Of a stretch of 64,000 bases of DNA, positions 1-8,059 are shown piece by piece. The position numbers and the translations under genes are program-made. Numbering within the stretch: the stretch's first letter is position 1; every line of letters starts with the position of its first letter. The notes beneath the pieces were generated by a model that was not told where the DNA came from, made no database searches, and saw nothing but the letters and a program-made list of their open reading frames with translations. The DNA comes from Chitinophaga sp. YR627 (lineage in GTDB: Bacteria > Bacteroidota > Bacteroidia > Chitinophagales > Chitinophagaceae): contig NZ_FOUX01000009.1 in assembly GCF_900114995.1 (NCBI RefSeq), positions 62,001 through 126,000 on the forward strand, given 5' to 3'.

Positions 1-144
1 TTCACGGAATACAGGCGGTTTCTTCCTGTCGCGTAACACCTTCTCTACCAGGTCAAATACAAATGGAGAATGTACATCATGACGGTTGCCTGCGGTAAAG
101 TAATAATGCAGGTACTTTTTAGCTAATTCCCACTGGAGGCCCAA
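1..144 (-). CDS. SAM-dependent methyltransferase, N-terminal fragment
   Basis: Only the first ~48 codons lie in the window; the rest continues past the left edge. The readable protein includes HYYFTAGNRHDVHSPFVFDL, which resembles the N-terminus of a class I methyltransferase group common in Bacteroidota. No ATG is in frame. A TTG at 142-144 is the conventional start. A CTG at 160-162 would overlap the TGA stop of the upstream glycosyltransferase, so the two genes are probably one transcript. The family call rests on this N-terminal motif alone, because the SAM-binding motifs are outside the window. Confidence 0.5.
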   Translation of the reverse strand, partial: MGLQWELAKKYLHYYFTAGNRHDVHSPFVFDLVEKVLRDRKKPPVFRE

Positions 145-158
145 ATTAAACAGTTTAA

Positions 159-899
159 TCAGTTATATATTTTCGCTTTGATCCACCCCCACCGATGCAG
201 GCAATGCTGCATACTGACCCTCAATACTCCGAATCCGTAGATACTGCTGCGTTTGAAATTAATACTTGAGGCTTCCTCAAAGTATTTGGTGGGGCAAGTT
301 ACTTCACCTATTTCATAACCTTTCATAAAAATCTGAGATAACATCTCATTATCAAAGATGAAATCATCATCATTGGCCATGTAATCGATGTTTTTCAGTA
401 CTTCTCCCGAAAATGCGCGGTATCCCGTGTGATATTCACTGAGCTTTTGTCCGATCAGCAGATTCTGGGCCAATGTCAGGAAGCGGTTTGCCACATACTT
501 ATAGACAGGCATGCCTCCTCTGAGTGCACCATTGCCCAGGATACGTGAACCAAGCACGACCGGGTACACATCATTGGCAATAATACTACTCATGGCAATA
601 ATCAGTTTAGGAGTATACTGATAATCCGGGTGTAACATGATCACAATGTCTGCTCCCAGTTCACGGGCCTTGTTATAACAGGATTTCTGGTTTCCTCCAT
701 AACCTTTGTTGTTGTCATGGCGTACGATGTGTCTGATACCCAATTGCTTTCCTACAGCAACTGTTCCATCCTTACTGGCATCATCCACCAATACGACTTC
801 ATCAACAATGTCAAAAGGAATTTCGTTGTAGGTTTTCTCTAGTGTCAAAGCGGCGTTGTAGGCAGGCAATACGACCACTATCTTTTTACTATTTATCAT
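159..899 (-). CDS. Family 2 glycosyltransferase (dolichol-phosphate-mannose-synthase-like)
   Basis: Transfers a sugar from a nucleotide-sugar donor to a lipid or glycan acceptor at the inner face of the cytoplasmic membrane. The N-terminus has the GT-A nucleotide-binding start VVVLPAYNAA, followed by VDEVVLVDDASKDGT and a HPDYQY element standing in for the DXD-type metal site. There is no obvious membrane anchor. I chose the ATG at 897-899 (MINSKKIVVV) because the 11 residues upstream in frame are unlike the family. It lies just before the methyltransferase fragment on the same strand. A TAACTTTG -7-like box lies on this strand at 921-928. Acceptor and donor cannot be told from sequence. Confidence 0.8.
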   Translation of the reverse strand: MINSKKIVVVLPAYNAALTLEKTYNEIPFDIVDEVVLVDDASKDGTVAVGKQLGIRHIVRHDNNKGYGGNQKSCYNKARELGADIVIMLHPDYQYTPKLIIAMSSIIANDVYPVVLGSRILGNGALRGGMPVYKYVANRFLTLAQNLLIGQKLSEYHTGYRAFSGEVLKNIDYMANDDDFIFDNEMLSQIFMKGYEIGEVTCPTKYFEEASSINFKRSSIYGFGVLRVSMQHCLHRWGWIKAKIYN

Positions 900-1045
900 G
901 AAAGTGGGTAAATTTGCGACCAAAGTTAACAAAGTAGTTGAAAGACTGCGGGTTTCAACTTATCATAAATTGTTATCTTTGTGTAAACACGTTTTTTGGC
1001 ACCATATTTTCATGGATTGTTAAAGAAACGCTAATTAAACATAGC

Positions 1046-1168
1046 ATGCAGAAACAATTACAGGTCGCAACTAAAAGCGGACATCCTTTCGTCGGCTTTG
1101 TGGACAATGTGTATCCTGGTGTGAATGTTATGTTTTTGTCAAATCAGTCTAAAGATCACGCATTTTAA
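1046..1168 (+). CDS. Possible 40-aa small protein
   Basis: A short ORF begins with MQKQLQVATKSGHPFVGF and stops 4 bases before the next gene start. A TATCTTTG box at 974-981 fits the Bacteroidota -7 consensus on this strand and could serve both. I recognise no domain, signal peptide or clear ribosome binding site. It may be only leader sequence of the downstream gene. Confidence 0.2.
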   Translation: MQKQLQVATKSGHPFVGFVDNVYPGVNVMFLSNQSKDHAF

Positions 1169-1172
1169 TTCT

Positions 1173-2423
1173 ATGAGATATCTGACACTACTACTGATTT
1201 TAATTTCAAGTTTCCATTATGCGAAGGCACAGGAACCGGAAAAACCAAAACCACCTACAACCACAGACGCTGAACTCAGAAATGTGGTGATGCCTCAGGT
1301 AAGGACACAAGACACGACCATCCGCCGGATAATGGAGGAGTTGCAGCGTATTAACGACAGCGACAAACAGAATTCCAATGCTATTCAGGGATTACTGCAG
1401 GGCCGTGAGATTGACAACATTACCAAATATGAACTGATCAGGAATAATATCGTATTCGCCAGCGAAACATATTATCTGCTGAATAAAAAGATCATTGACC
1501 TGAAGTCACGTACCACTACCAACAACCTCGACGTATTCATCACTTCACTGAACAACCCTGAAAGTAAAGAACTGGGTTTCTCTCTGAGTGATCGTATCGT
1601 TGAACTGGTAGAGAAAGTGGTACTGAAAGGTAAAGCGGATAAAAACGAAAAGAATGGCAAGATCGTGGAGTCTACTAAATCCATTATCGCCAGCCCGATC
1701 TTCCAGAGCTTTACTTCCCTGACTCCTCCCCTGGCCATCGCTAACTCTGTGATGAACTTCCTGCACAGCATCAGCGTGAACAACAAGGAGATCAATCAGA
1801 ACACACTGAAAGAGTTCGAAAAAGAACTGAACAAATATGTAGTGTACTATACTGCATTGAACGATGCGAATCAGAAATTCGAGTATGGTCTGAACTTCAA
1901 CAAAGATCAGCTGAACTTACTGCAGGACAACCTGTATGATCATATCATGTTCACCGCCAGTGCACTGAAGTTCCAGCTGCCACAGCGTGGTAACAAGTCT
2001 ATCGGAGAAACACTGAATGACTTCTTCTTCGACTTTAAAAGAGACAAGGTAGTTACCTACTTCAATGACCTGGAAACAAAGTACACGAAAGGCAGAAAGA
2101 TCGATTACGAAGCATTGCTGCGTGAGAATCCAAACCTGAAAGAAGTGAATAACCAGCTGGAAGACCTCGTACTGCAGACCAAACGTTTTGAGAACCTGTA
2201 CAACGAGTATTTCACCCTGCTGGATTCTTACTATGGTAAAGTGAACAGCTCCCTGAAAATTGCACAGGATAACGGTCTGGCGGATAAAAACACCATCGAT
2301 ACCAAACAGGCAGAGTTCCGTAACCTGAAAGATGAAGCCGTAAAAGAAATACAGGCTTCCATCAACATTAAGGAACTGTATAACAACACTGACAAGATCA
2401 AATACAGATACAGAATATTCTAG
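1173..2423 (+). CDS. Secreted helical protein of unknown function
   Basis: A 416-residue protein. The start at 1173 gives a clean signal peptide (MRYLTLLLILISSFHYAKAQ, likely cleaved after AKA or AQ), so it should be periplasmic or outer-membrane associated. The rest is rich in Glu, Lys, Asn and Leu with long predicted helices and little Cys or Trp. It contains no motif I can assign. Upstream in-frame residues to 1125 lack signal-peptide character and were excluded. It is a single gene closed by a strong hairpin terminator at 2447-2507. Confidence 0.7.
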   Translation: MRYLTLLLILISSFHYAKAQEPEKPKPPTTTDAELRNVVMPQVRTQDTTIRRIMEELQRINDSDKQNSNAIQGLLQGREIDNITKYELIRNNIVFASETYYLLNKKIIDLKSRTTTNNLDVFITSLNNPESKELGFSLSDRIVELVEKVVLKGKADKNEKNGKIVESTKSIIASPIFQSFTSLTPPLAIANSVMNFLHSISVNNKEINQNTLKEFEKELNKYVVYYTALNDANQKFEYGLNFNKDQLNLLQDNLYDHIMFTASALKFQLPQRGNKSIGETLNDFFFDFKRDKVVTYFNDLETKYTKGRKIDYEALLRENPNLKEVNNQLEDLVLQTKRFENLYNEYFTLLDSYYGKVNSSLKIAQDNGLADKNTIDTKQAEFRNLKDEAVKEIQASINIKELYNNTDKIKYRYRIF

Positions 2424-2446
2424 TTAAGGCGACTTAACAGTTACGA

Positions 2447-2507
2447 ATGACGGATTACGAATGATCAGGATCAGCCCTGACGCTATTTGTAATCCGTCAT
2501 TTTTTTA
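2447..2507 (+). terminator. Rho-independent terminator
   Basis: A perfect 12-base inverted repeat (ATGACGGATTAC at 2447-2458, GTAATCCGTCAT at 2489-2500) is followed by seven T. The loop is 30 bases, longer than usual. It ends the unknown secreted protein gene. Confidence 0.7.
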
Positions 2508-2595
2508 TGCATACAGGCGTAATCTTGCAGGGATCATCCCTGTGACAGATCACTGATCGTCATAAATCGTAATTGATAATTCGTAATTTTACCGC

Positions 2596-3543
2596 ATGAC
2601 CACAGTTCAACTAGAATATATCGTTGCGGTTGATACCTACCGAAGCTTCGTGCTGGCAGCCGAAAAATGCTTCGTTACACAACCCACACTCAGTATGCAG
2701 ATCCAGAAACTGGAAGACGAGCTGGGGGTCAAGATCTTCGACAGGAGCAAACTGCCGGTGATCCCTACTGAGATAGGCGTGGAAATTGTCACCCAGGCGC
2801 GTATCATCCTGAAAGAAAACGGGAAGATCAAAGAGATCATCGGAGAACATAAAAAGGAAGTACAGGGCATTCTGCGTGTAGGCATCATCCCTACGCTGGC
2901 GCCATACCTCCTGCCACGTATCCTGACGGGTTTCATGAAAAAATATCCGAAGGTAAAACTGGAGATCTGGGAATATCCGACAGAGCAGATCATACAGCAG
3001 CTCAAACAGGAACAGCTGGATTGCGGTTTGCTGGCTACGCCGCTGCATAACCCGAACCTGGAGGAACAGCCTTTATTCTATGAGTCATTCGTGGTATATG
3101 CTGCCAAGAATAACAGCCTGTTTGAAAGGAAGTATATCAAACCGGAAGATATAGATGTAAAGGAAGTATGGTTACTGAATGAAGGGCACTGTATGCGTAA
3201 CCAGGTGCTGAACATCTGCCGGGATAAATTTACCATGGGAGAATACAAAAACCTGGAATATAATACCGGTAGTGTAGAGACGCTGAAAAGAATGGTGGAC
3301 CTGAACGCAGGATATACCATTTTGCCGGAGTTGTCCCTGCAGGATATGTCAGCCCGCCAGATGAATATGGTGCGTTATTTTAAGGCTCCTGAGCCGGTGA
3401 GAGAGATCAGTATCGTTACACACCGTTTCTTTATTAAACAGGCCTTAATAGCGGCCTTTAAGAAGGAAATACTGGCACATGTGCCGGATAAGATGAAGGT
3501 CCAGAAAAACAAACAGGTGGTGGACATTGCACTGGAGAAATAA
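2596..3543 (+). CDS. oxyR: LysR-family hydrogen peroxide sensor OxyR
   Basis: Transcription activator of peroxide defence. It has an N-terminal winged helix-turn-helix (residues 1-60) and a substrate-binding-like regulatory domain. The redox pair is in place: EGHC with Cys199 and NIC with Cys208, the same numbers as in E. coli OxyR, in a GHCMRNQ context that matches the family. Length (315 aa) is normal. No catalase or peroxiredoxin gene lies next to it, so its targets must be elsewhere. Confidence is high because both cysteines and the surrounding residues agree. Confidence 0.92.
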   Translation: MTTVQLEYIVAVDTYRSFVLAAEKCFVTQPTLSMQIQKLEDELGVKIFDRSKLPVIPTEIGVEIVTQARIILKENGKIKEIIGEHKKEVQGILRVGIIPTLAPYLLPRILTGFMKKYPKVKLEIWEYPTEQIIQQLKQEQLDCGLLATPLHNPNLEEQPLFYESFVVYAAKNNSLFERKYIKPEDIDVKEVWLLNEGHCMRNQVLNICRDKFTMGEYKNLEYNTGSVETLKRMVDLNAGYTILPELSLQDMSARQMNMVRYFKAPEPVREISIVTHRFFIKQALIAAFKKEILAHVPDKMKVQKNKQVVDIALEK

Positions 3544-3556
3544 ACAGCTGAAATAT

Positions 3557-3597
3557 AAAAGAAAAAGCATCCGCCTCAGGTGGATGCTTTTTCTTTT
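3557..3597. terminator. Bidirectional terminator between oxyR and the M48 protease
   Basis: 16-base arms (3557-3572 and 3582-3597) around GCATCC/GGATGC, with A-run and T-run on opposite sides, so it can stop both converging genes. Confidence 0.8.
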
Positions 3598-3615
3598 CAG
3601 TATGTTGGACCGGTC

Positions 3616-4419
3616 TTACTTGATCGGTGTATAATACTTCATTGCTTCAGGCATAAGGCGCTGTAATTCAGCCACACGACGTTCATCGCTTGGGTGCGTG
3701 CTGGTTATTTCAGGTGGTTTGTTACTGCCACCCTGCGCAGCCATACGTTGCCAGAAAGGAATCGCTTCCTGTGGATTGTAACCCGCCATTGCCATGAAGA
3801 TCACACCAAGGTGGTCAGCTTCCAGCTCATTTTTACGGGAATATGCCAGCATACCCAGGTTACCGCCTACACCAAAAGACTGCAGGAAGATATTCTGTGC
3901 TGCCGGGTTACGGTTCAGGGCTACGGAACCAGCTACCTGGATACCCTGTGCCACTACCTGCTGGCTCATACGCTCGTTACCATGACGCGCGATAGCGTGC
4001 GCAATTTCATGTCCCATTACGCAGGCAAGCGCCGTTTCATTCTGTGTAACCGGCAACAAACCGGTATACACTACTACTTTACCACCCGGCATACACCAGG
4101 CGTTCACTTCCTTACTATCTACCAGGTTGAATTCCCATTTGTAGTTGGCAATCGAAGCGCCTGCGCCATTATCGTTCATGTATTTGGTAACGGCATTCGC
4201 GATACGCTGACCTACTCTTCTTACCATTTCAGCATCCTTACTGGTGGTTGCTGCTACTGTTTTATTCTGGGAAAGAAAACTCTGATATTCCTGGAGGGCC
4301 ATAGATTGCATGGTGCTTTCAGGGATCAGGTTTAACTGGCTGCGGCCAGTAATAGGTACTTTGGCGCATGCTGTGATCAGCGCCAGGCCCGTACCGAGAA
4401 GAAGGAATTTCTTTTGCAT
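3616..4419 (-). CDS. M48-family metalloprotease lipoprotein
   Basis: Membrane-anchored zinc protease likely acting in envelope protein quality control. The N-terminus is a lipoprotein signal with lipobox ITAC, making Cys18 the lipidated residue. The zinc site HEIAH is at residues 137-141 with the downstream ELEAD (198-202) supplying the third ligand, as in the BepA/LoiP type of M48. It lacks the TPR repeats of BepA; at 267 residues it is the short LoiP-like form. It is transcribed alone. Confidence 0.88.
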   Translation of the reverse strand: MQKKFLLLGTGLALITACAKVPITGRSQLNLIPESTMQSMALQEYQSFLSQNKTVAATTSKDAEMVRRVGQRIANAVTKYMNDNGAGASIANYKWEFNLVDSKEVNAWCMPGGKVVVYTGLLPVTQNETALACVMGHEIAHAIARHGNERMSQQVVAQGIQVAGSVALNRNPAAQNIFLQSFGVGGNLGMLAYSRKNELEADHLGVIFMAMAGYNPQEAIPFWQRMAAQGGSNKPPEITSTHPSDERRVAELQRLMPEAMKYYTPIK

Positions 4420-4620
4420 CTGAAATGTTTGTTTTTGACAGGTATTGCACCGTCCAAAGTGTGCTACTAACAGCTATTAAAGCAGTTTTTGATTATCACT
4501 TATACAGCATGTAAATACCCTATAACGTAACAATCAAAAACTGCGGAAAGTTAATTATTAATCTCATTCAGTGCAATAGATATGCCAGAAAGGGATGCGG
4601 CATACCGTGTGTAGCGGAGC

Positions 4621-5274
4621 TTATTTTTTGTCTCTCCTGTTCCGGAATAAAGGAACTTTGCTCTCATTACCGTTGATAAGACGGAAAATGTTTTTCTGGT
4701 GTGTCAGTACTACCATCAGTGCGACAGCGATGGCAAAAATGCGGTAGAATACTTCTGGCTCGTTAAAGATGTACAGGATCAGGATCGGGAACGCAACACT
4801 GGCGGAAATAGAGCTCAGGGATACATATCTTGTCAGGGAAAGGCTCAGCAGAAATACGCCCACGCAGCAGAGTGCTACCAGCGGCTGAATAGCCAGTACC
4901 AGACCAAACAGGGTAGCGATACCTTTACCACCACGGAAGTTTGCCCAGATAGGAAAAATGTGTCCCAGCACTGCTGCCAGTCCGAGGCCGATCTGAAAGT
5001 TCACCAGCTGTGTGGTTACCTCTGTCAGGTGCTCAGGATTCTGATAGTAGCCAACGAGATAAGCCAGACGCACGGCCATTACTCCTTTGAGCATATCTAC
5101 CAGCATCACAAAAGAACCCGCCTTTGGTCCCAGTACACGGAAGGTATTGGTAGCACCGGCATTACCGCTGCCATACTCCCGTATGTCCATACCAAAAACG
5201 CCTTTACTCACCCATACCGCGGTGGGTACAGAACCGATCAGATAAGCACAAAATAGTAACAATAATTCTGTCAT
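4621..5274 (-). CDS. plsY: Glycerol-3-phosphate acyltransferase PlsY
   Basis: Acylates glycerol-3-phosphate with acyl-phosphate, the first step of phospholipid synthesis in the inner membrane. The protein is nearly all membrane helices. It shows the PlsY loop motifs GSGNAGATNTFR (about residues 36-47) and GGKGIATLFG (about 113-122). Length 217 is normal. It is monocistronic or last in a short unit, followed at some distance by the M48 gene on the same strand. Confidence 0.95.
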   Translation of the reverse strand: MTELLLLFCAYLIGSVPTAVWVSKGVFGMDIREYGSGNAGATNTFRVLGPKAGSFVMLVDMLKGVMAVRLAYLVGYYQNPEHLTEVTTQLVNFQIGLGLAAVLGHIFPIWANFRGGKGIATLFGLVLAIQPLVALCCVGVFLLSLSLTRYVSLSSISASVAFPILILYIFNEPEVFYRIFAIAVALMVVLTHQKNIFRLINGNESKVPLFRNRRDKK

Positions 5275-5406
5275 ACAACAAGTTAGGTTTTGCTAAGATA
5301 GTAAAATTCGTTCGTTAAAATTAAGAAAACATTAAGAATTTTATTAACACGAAAATTGTATAGTTTTCAGAATAATATTAATTAATTTATCTAGAAGGCG
5401 CCCCAA

Positions 5407-6228
5407 CTATCGTGCTAATAATTTCATTGCCAGCCAATTGTCCTTTTCAAGCTGAGTTTCCAGCACCAGTGCGTGCTGCCTCGCCGCTTCCAGGATAGCA
5501 GTCTCGTCTTCTTTCAGGATACCACTGAGTAATAAAATCCCGTCTCTTACCAGCAGACGGCGCATATCAGCCATAAATTCCAGTAAAATATTACGGTTGA
5601 TGTTGGCAAGCACCACATTATAACTGTTTCTGATATTCTTCAGACTGTCTGCCTGCCAGACCTTCACCGGTAATGCATTATTACTGGCAATATTCTCCTT
5701 TGTGTTTTCCACAGACCATTCGTCTATATCGATCGCATCGATCACAGATGCCCCCATCTTACAGGCCAGGATCGCCAGGATACCAGTACCCGTACCAAAG
5801 TCAAACACCTGCTTTCCTCTGAAATCAATATCCTGCATCAGCTTGATCACAGAATAAGTAGTGGCATGATGTCCTGTGCCGAATGACATCTTCGGCGTGA
5901 TCATTATTTCATACTGTGGCTGCGGATCAAATGGCTCATGAAAAGCCGCCCTGATGCCACAGAAATCATCTACCTGTACCGGTTGGAAATTACTCTCCCA
6001 TACAGCGTTCCAGTTAGTCTGTTCGATGCGTTCTTTCGTATACGTTAAGCCGAAACCTGTTGTGAGCTCGTTTGTATCTGCTTCGTTAAAATCTTCTTCA
6101 GGTATATAAGCAACCAGGATATTACCCGGCTGTTCCTCAAAACCTTCATAACCCTTTTCTGCTAACACTGCTACCAGTATATCTTTCAATTCTTCGGTAC
6201 AGGTCAGGGTGATTGCGATATGTGCCAT
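5407..6228 (-). CDS. prmA: Ribosomal protein L11 methyltransferase PrmA
   Basis: SAM-dependent methyltransferase that trimethylates ribosomal protein L11. The SAM motif VFDFGTGTGILAI is followed by DIDEWSVENT and the NPPY-like ANINRNIL. The ATG at 6226-6228 (MAHIAITLTC) was chosen because the 12 residues upstream in frame are unlike the family; this gives 273 residues. It is adjacent to plsY on the same strand with an AT-rich 132-base gap, so an operon is uncertain. Confidence 0.92.
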   Translation of the reverse strand: MAHIAITLTCTEELKDILVAVLAEKGYEGFEEQPGNILVAYIPEEDFNEADTNELTTGFGLTYTKERIEQTNWNAVWESNFQPVQVDDFCGIRAAFHEPFDPQPQYEIMITPKMSFGTGHHATTYSVIKLMQDIDFRGKQVFDFGTGTGILAILACKMGASVIDAIDIDEWSVENTKENIASNNALPVKVWQADSLKNIRNSYNVVLANINRNILLEFMADMRRLLVRDGILLLSGILKEDETAILEAARQHALVLETQLEKDNWLAMKLLAR

Positions 6229-6389
6229 AGCAACAAAGATATAGAAACTAACTGCATGATACATAGCATACTGACATGAAACCAGCCCCCATCCCTGTTA
6301 TTCTAATGTTAATTTGGCCATTTTCAGGGATATAGATACATAAAGTAAGTTTATTATATTTGTGAAATACTTAATGAAACCATACTCAT

Positions 6390-6977
6390 ATGAAAACCTT
6401 GTTTTTAACAGTGACAATGCTGGTTGCAGCCTTCGCCAGCCAGGCTCAGGAGATCATCAAGTTGTACCCGGATGATACGATGAAAGATTCCATCGTCTAT
6501 CAGAACAAAACCAGCATCCTTGTTATCAATCGTGTAGATCTTGTTAACTACATGAAAGGCATGGACAGTTTATTACAGAAACAATGCTATAGTGATAACA
6601 GCATGTTCCGTAATATACAGTTCAGTCACCTGACAGCACAGGAACTGGAATCTCATTTCACCACCGCACAGGCTTTCCTGGCTGATTCCAATCACACAAA
6701 CCTGGAGTATAATACCGATAAGTTTGTGCAGTTCTGGACAGAAGATGAGAACATTCTGCTGCCTTATATTGAGGACATGTTATCCAACCTCTTACAGGAT
6801 GGACGTATTAAAGTAATCGACAGAAGTACACAGAAATCAGTTCCGCAGTATACTATCTTCTGGGAAGATGTAGCCGGAAAAGGTTTCAAGATCTATAAAT
6901 TACCTACCGGTAAGATCATTTTCAAAGAAAGTAATCACTATATCGAACAGTACGCCGGAACAGGCGCCGGGAGATAA
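6390..6977 (+). CDS. Secreted protein of unknown function
   Basis: A 195-residue protein with a signal peptide (MKTLFLTVTMLVAAFASQAQ) and no recognised domain. A TATATTTG box at 6355-6362 lies 28 bases ahead of the start and fits the Bacteroidota -7 element, although no well-spaced TTG is present. A hairpin terminator follows. It is flanked by convergent and divergent neighbours, so it is a single-gene unit. Confidence 0.6.
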   Translation: MKTLFLTVTMLVAAFASQAQEIIKLYPDDTMKDSIVYQNKTSILVINRVDLVNYMKGMDSLLQKQCYSDNSMFRNIQFSHLTAQELESHFTTAQAFLADSNHTNLEYNTDKFVQFWTEDENILLPYIEDMLSNLLQDGRIKVIDRSTQKSVPQYTIFWEDVAGKGFKIYKLPTGKIIFKESNHYIEQYAGTGAGR

Positions 6978-7013
6978 TATTCATCACCTGGATAGATAGC
7001 CGATAGTCAACAT

Positions 7014-7046
7014 AAAAGGCCGGAACAACAGTTGTTCCGGCCTTTT
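7014..7046. terminator. Bidirectional hairpin terminator
   Basis: AAAAGGCCGGAACAAC / GTTGTTCCGGCCTTTT with a one-base centre. It lies between the converging secreted protein and NIPSNAP genes. Confidence 0.75.
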
Positions 7047-7073
7047 GTGCATTTATGCGTAACATATTTTTTT

Positions 7074-7886
7074 TCAGATCTCAGAGTATTCCGCAGGGTA
7101 TAGGAAAATGATCTCCGACCTGCTCACATTATGTGCGTACTCCGGTTTTGCCAGCAATGTTTTCCATTGTGCATCGCTGCTGAAAGCTTTCCAGTGTTCA
7201 TCTCTTGATGCCTTATTATCAAAGGTGGTCAGGTACATGAGATTAGGCATACGGCTGCCGCTCAGTACATCCGCATAGAATACCGCGTTAAAACCCAGTC
7301 TTTTGAAGATCCCTACTTCATCTCCACTGTTAAACATATCGACCTTATTACGGTATAATTTATCCGACGGACTTTCATAACTCCGTAATTCGTATATACG
7401 TTCACTTCTGGCGCCTGTCAATGCAGGTAAAGCCATCTTCGGCATACCTGGAAATGCCTGCAGGATCAGGGTTTCCTGACGTACGAATGCAGGCTGGTCC
7501 CATGCGGCATCAATGAAGTCTTTTCCCGCAGCTACATAAGCACTGTTCTGCAATAAGGTAGCCGGCATGTGTAACAGGGTTTCTGCGGAGTTACCCGGGA
7601 AGAATACATAGATCCTGCGGTCAGCCGCCGTATCATTTCCTACCGGTTTAAATACGCCTACCTGTGCAGCTCCTGCCTTGTGTAAAGCAGGCATCAGTGC
7701 ATCTTTCAGATAAGCGTCCATACGCGCTTCCTGTGCGGCATCTTTCAGATGATAAATCAGTATGCTGTAATATTCTTTTTTCGGAGGTGCAGGCTTTGCT
7801 GCCTGTGATAAAGCGGGCAGCAGTAAAAGCAGCAGACCGAAAGCCATGGCATGAAAGGCATTCAACGATATACGTGTTGTTTTCAC
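7074..7886 (-). CDS. NIPSNAP-domain secreted protein
   Basis: A 270-residue protein with a signal peptide (hydrophobic run LLLLLLPALSQA) and two ferredoxin-like halves typical of NIPSNAP proteins: the second begins ERIYELRSYESPS and runs to the C-terminus. In Bacteroidota such proteins are exported and their role is unknown. No catalytic residues can be named. It lies directly downstream of the pnp terminator region but on the same strand as pnp, separated by ~170 bases. Confidence 0.75.
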   Translation of the reverse strand: MKTTRISLNAFHAMAFGLLLLLLPALSQAAKPAPPKKEYYSILIYHLKDAAQEARMDAYLKDALMPALHKAGAAQVGVFKPVGNDTAADRRIYVFFPGNSAETLLHMPATLLQNSAYVAAGKDFIDAAWDQPAFVRQETLILQAFPGMPKMALPALTGARSERIYELRSYESPSDKLYRNKVDMFNSGDEVGIFKRLGFNAVFYADVLSGSRMPNLMYLTTFDNKASRDEHWKAFSSDAQWKTLLAKPEYAHNVSRSEIIFLYPAEYSEI

Positions 7887-7996
7887 CTGTGTGGAAGTTT
7901 TAGTGACCTGAAAATTGTGTACAAATACGGCAGTAATATACGACTTATCAACACCGGATGCCAGGAAAGCTATCTGCTCACAAATAAAATAGCCAT

Positions 7997-8034
7997 AAAA
8001 AAACAGCCGCCCTGTTGTTATACAGAGCGGCTGC
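7997..8034 (-). terminator. pnp terminator
   Basis: On the minus strand a GC-rich hairpin (CAGCCGC at 8004-8010 paired with GCGGCTG at 8027-8033) is followed by seven T. It ends the rpsO-pnp unit. Confidence 0.8.
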
Positions 8035-8059
8035 TATATGTTGTAGTCTGTTTAAAAGA

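Noticed and set aside
938..1045. N-terminal extension of the 40-aa small ORF (start at 938)
   Set aside because: The extension spans the likely promoter box TATCTTTG and has no protein character.
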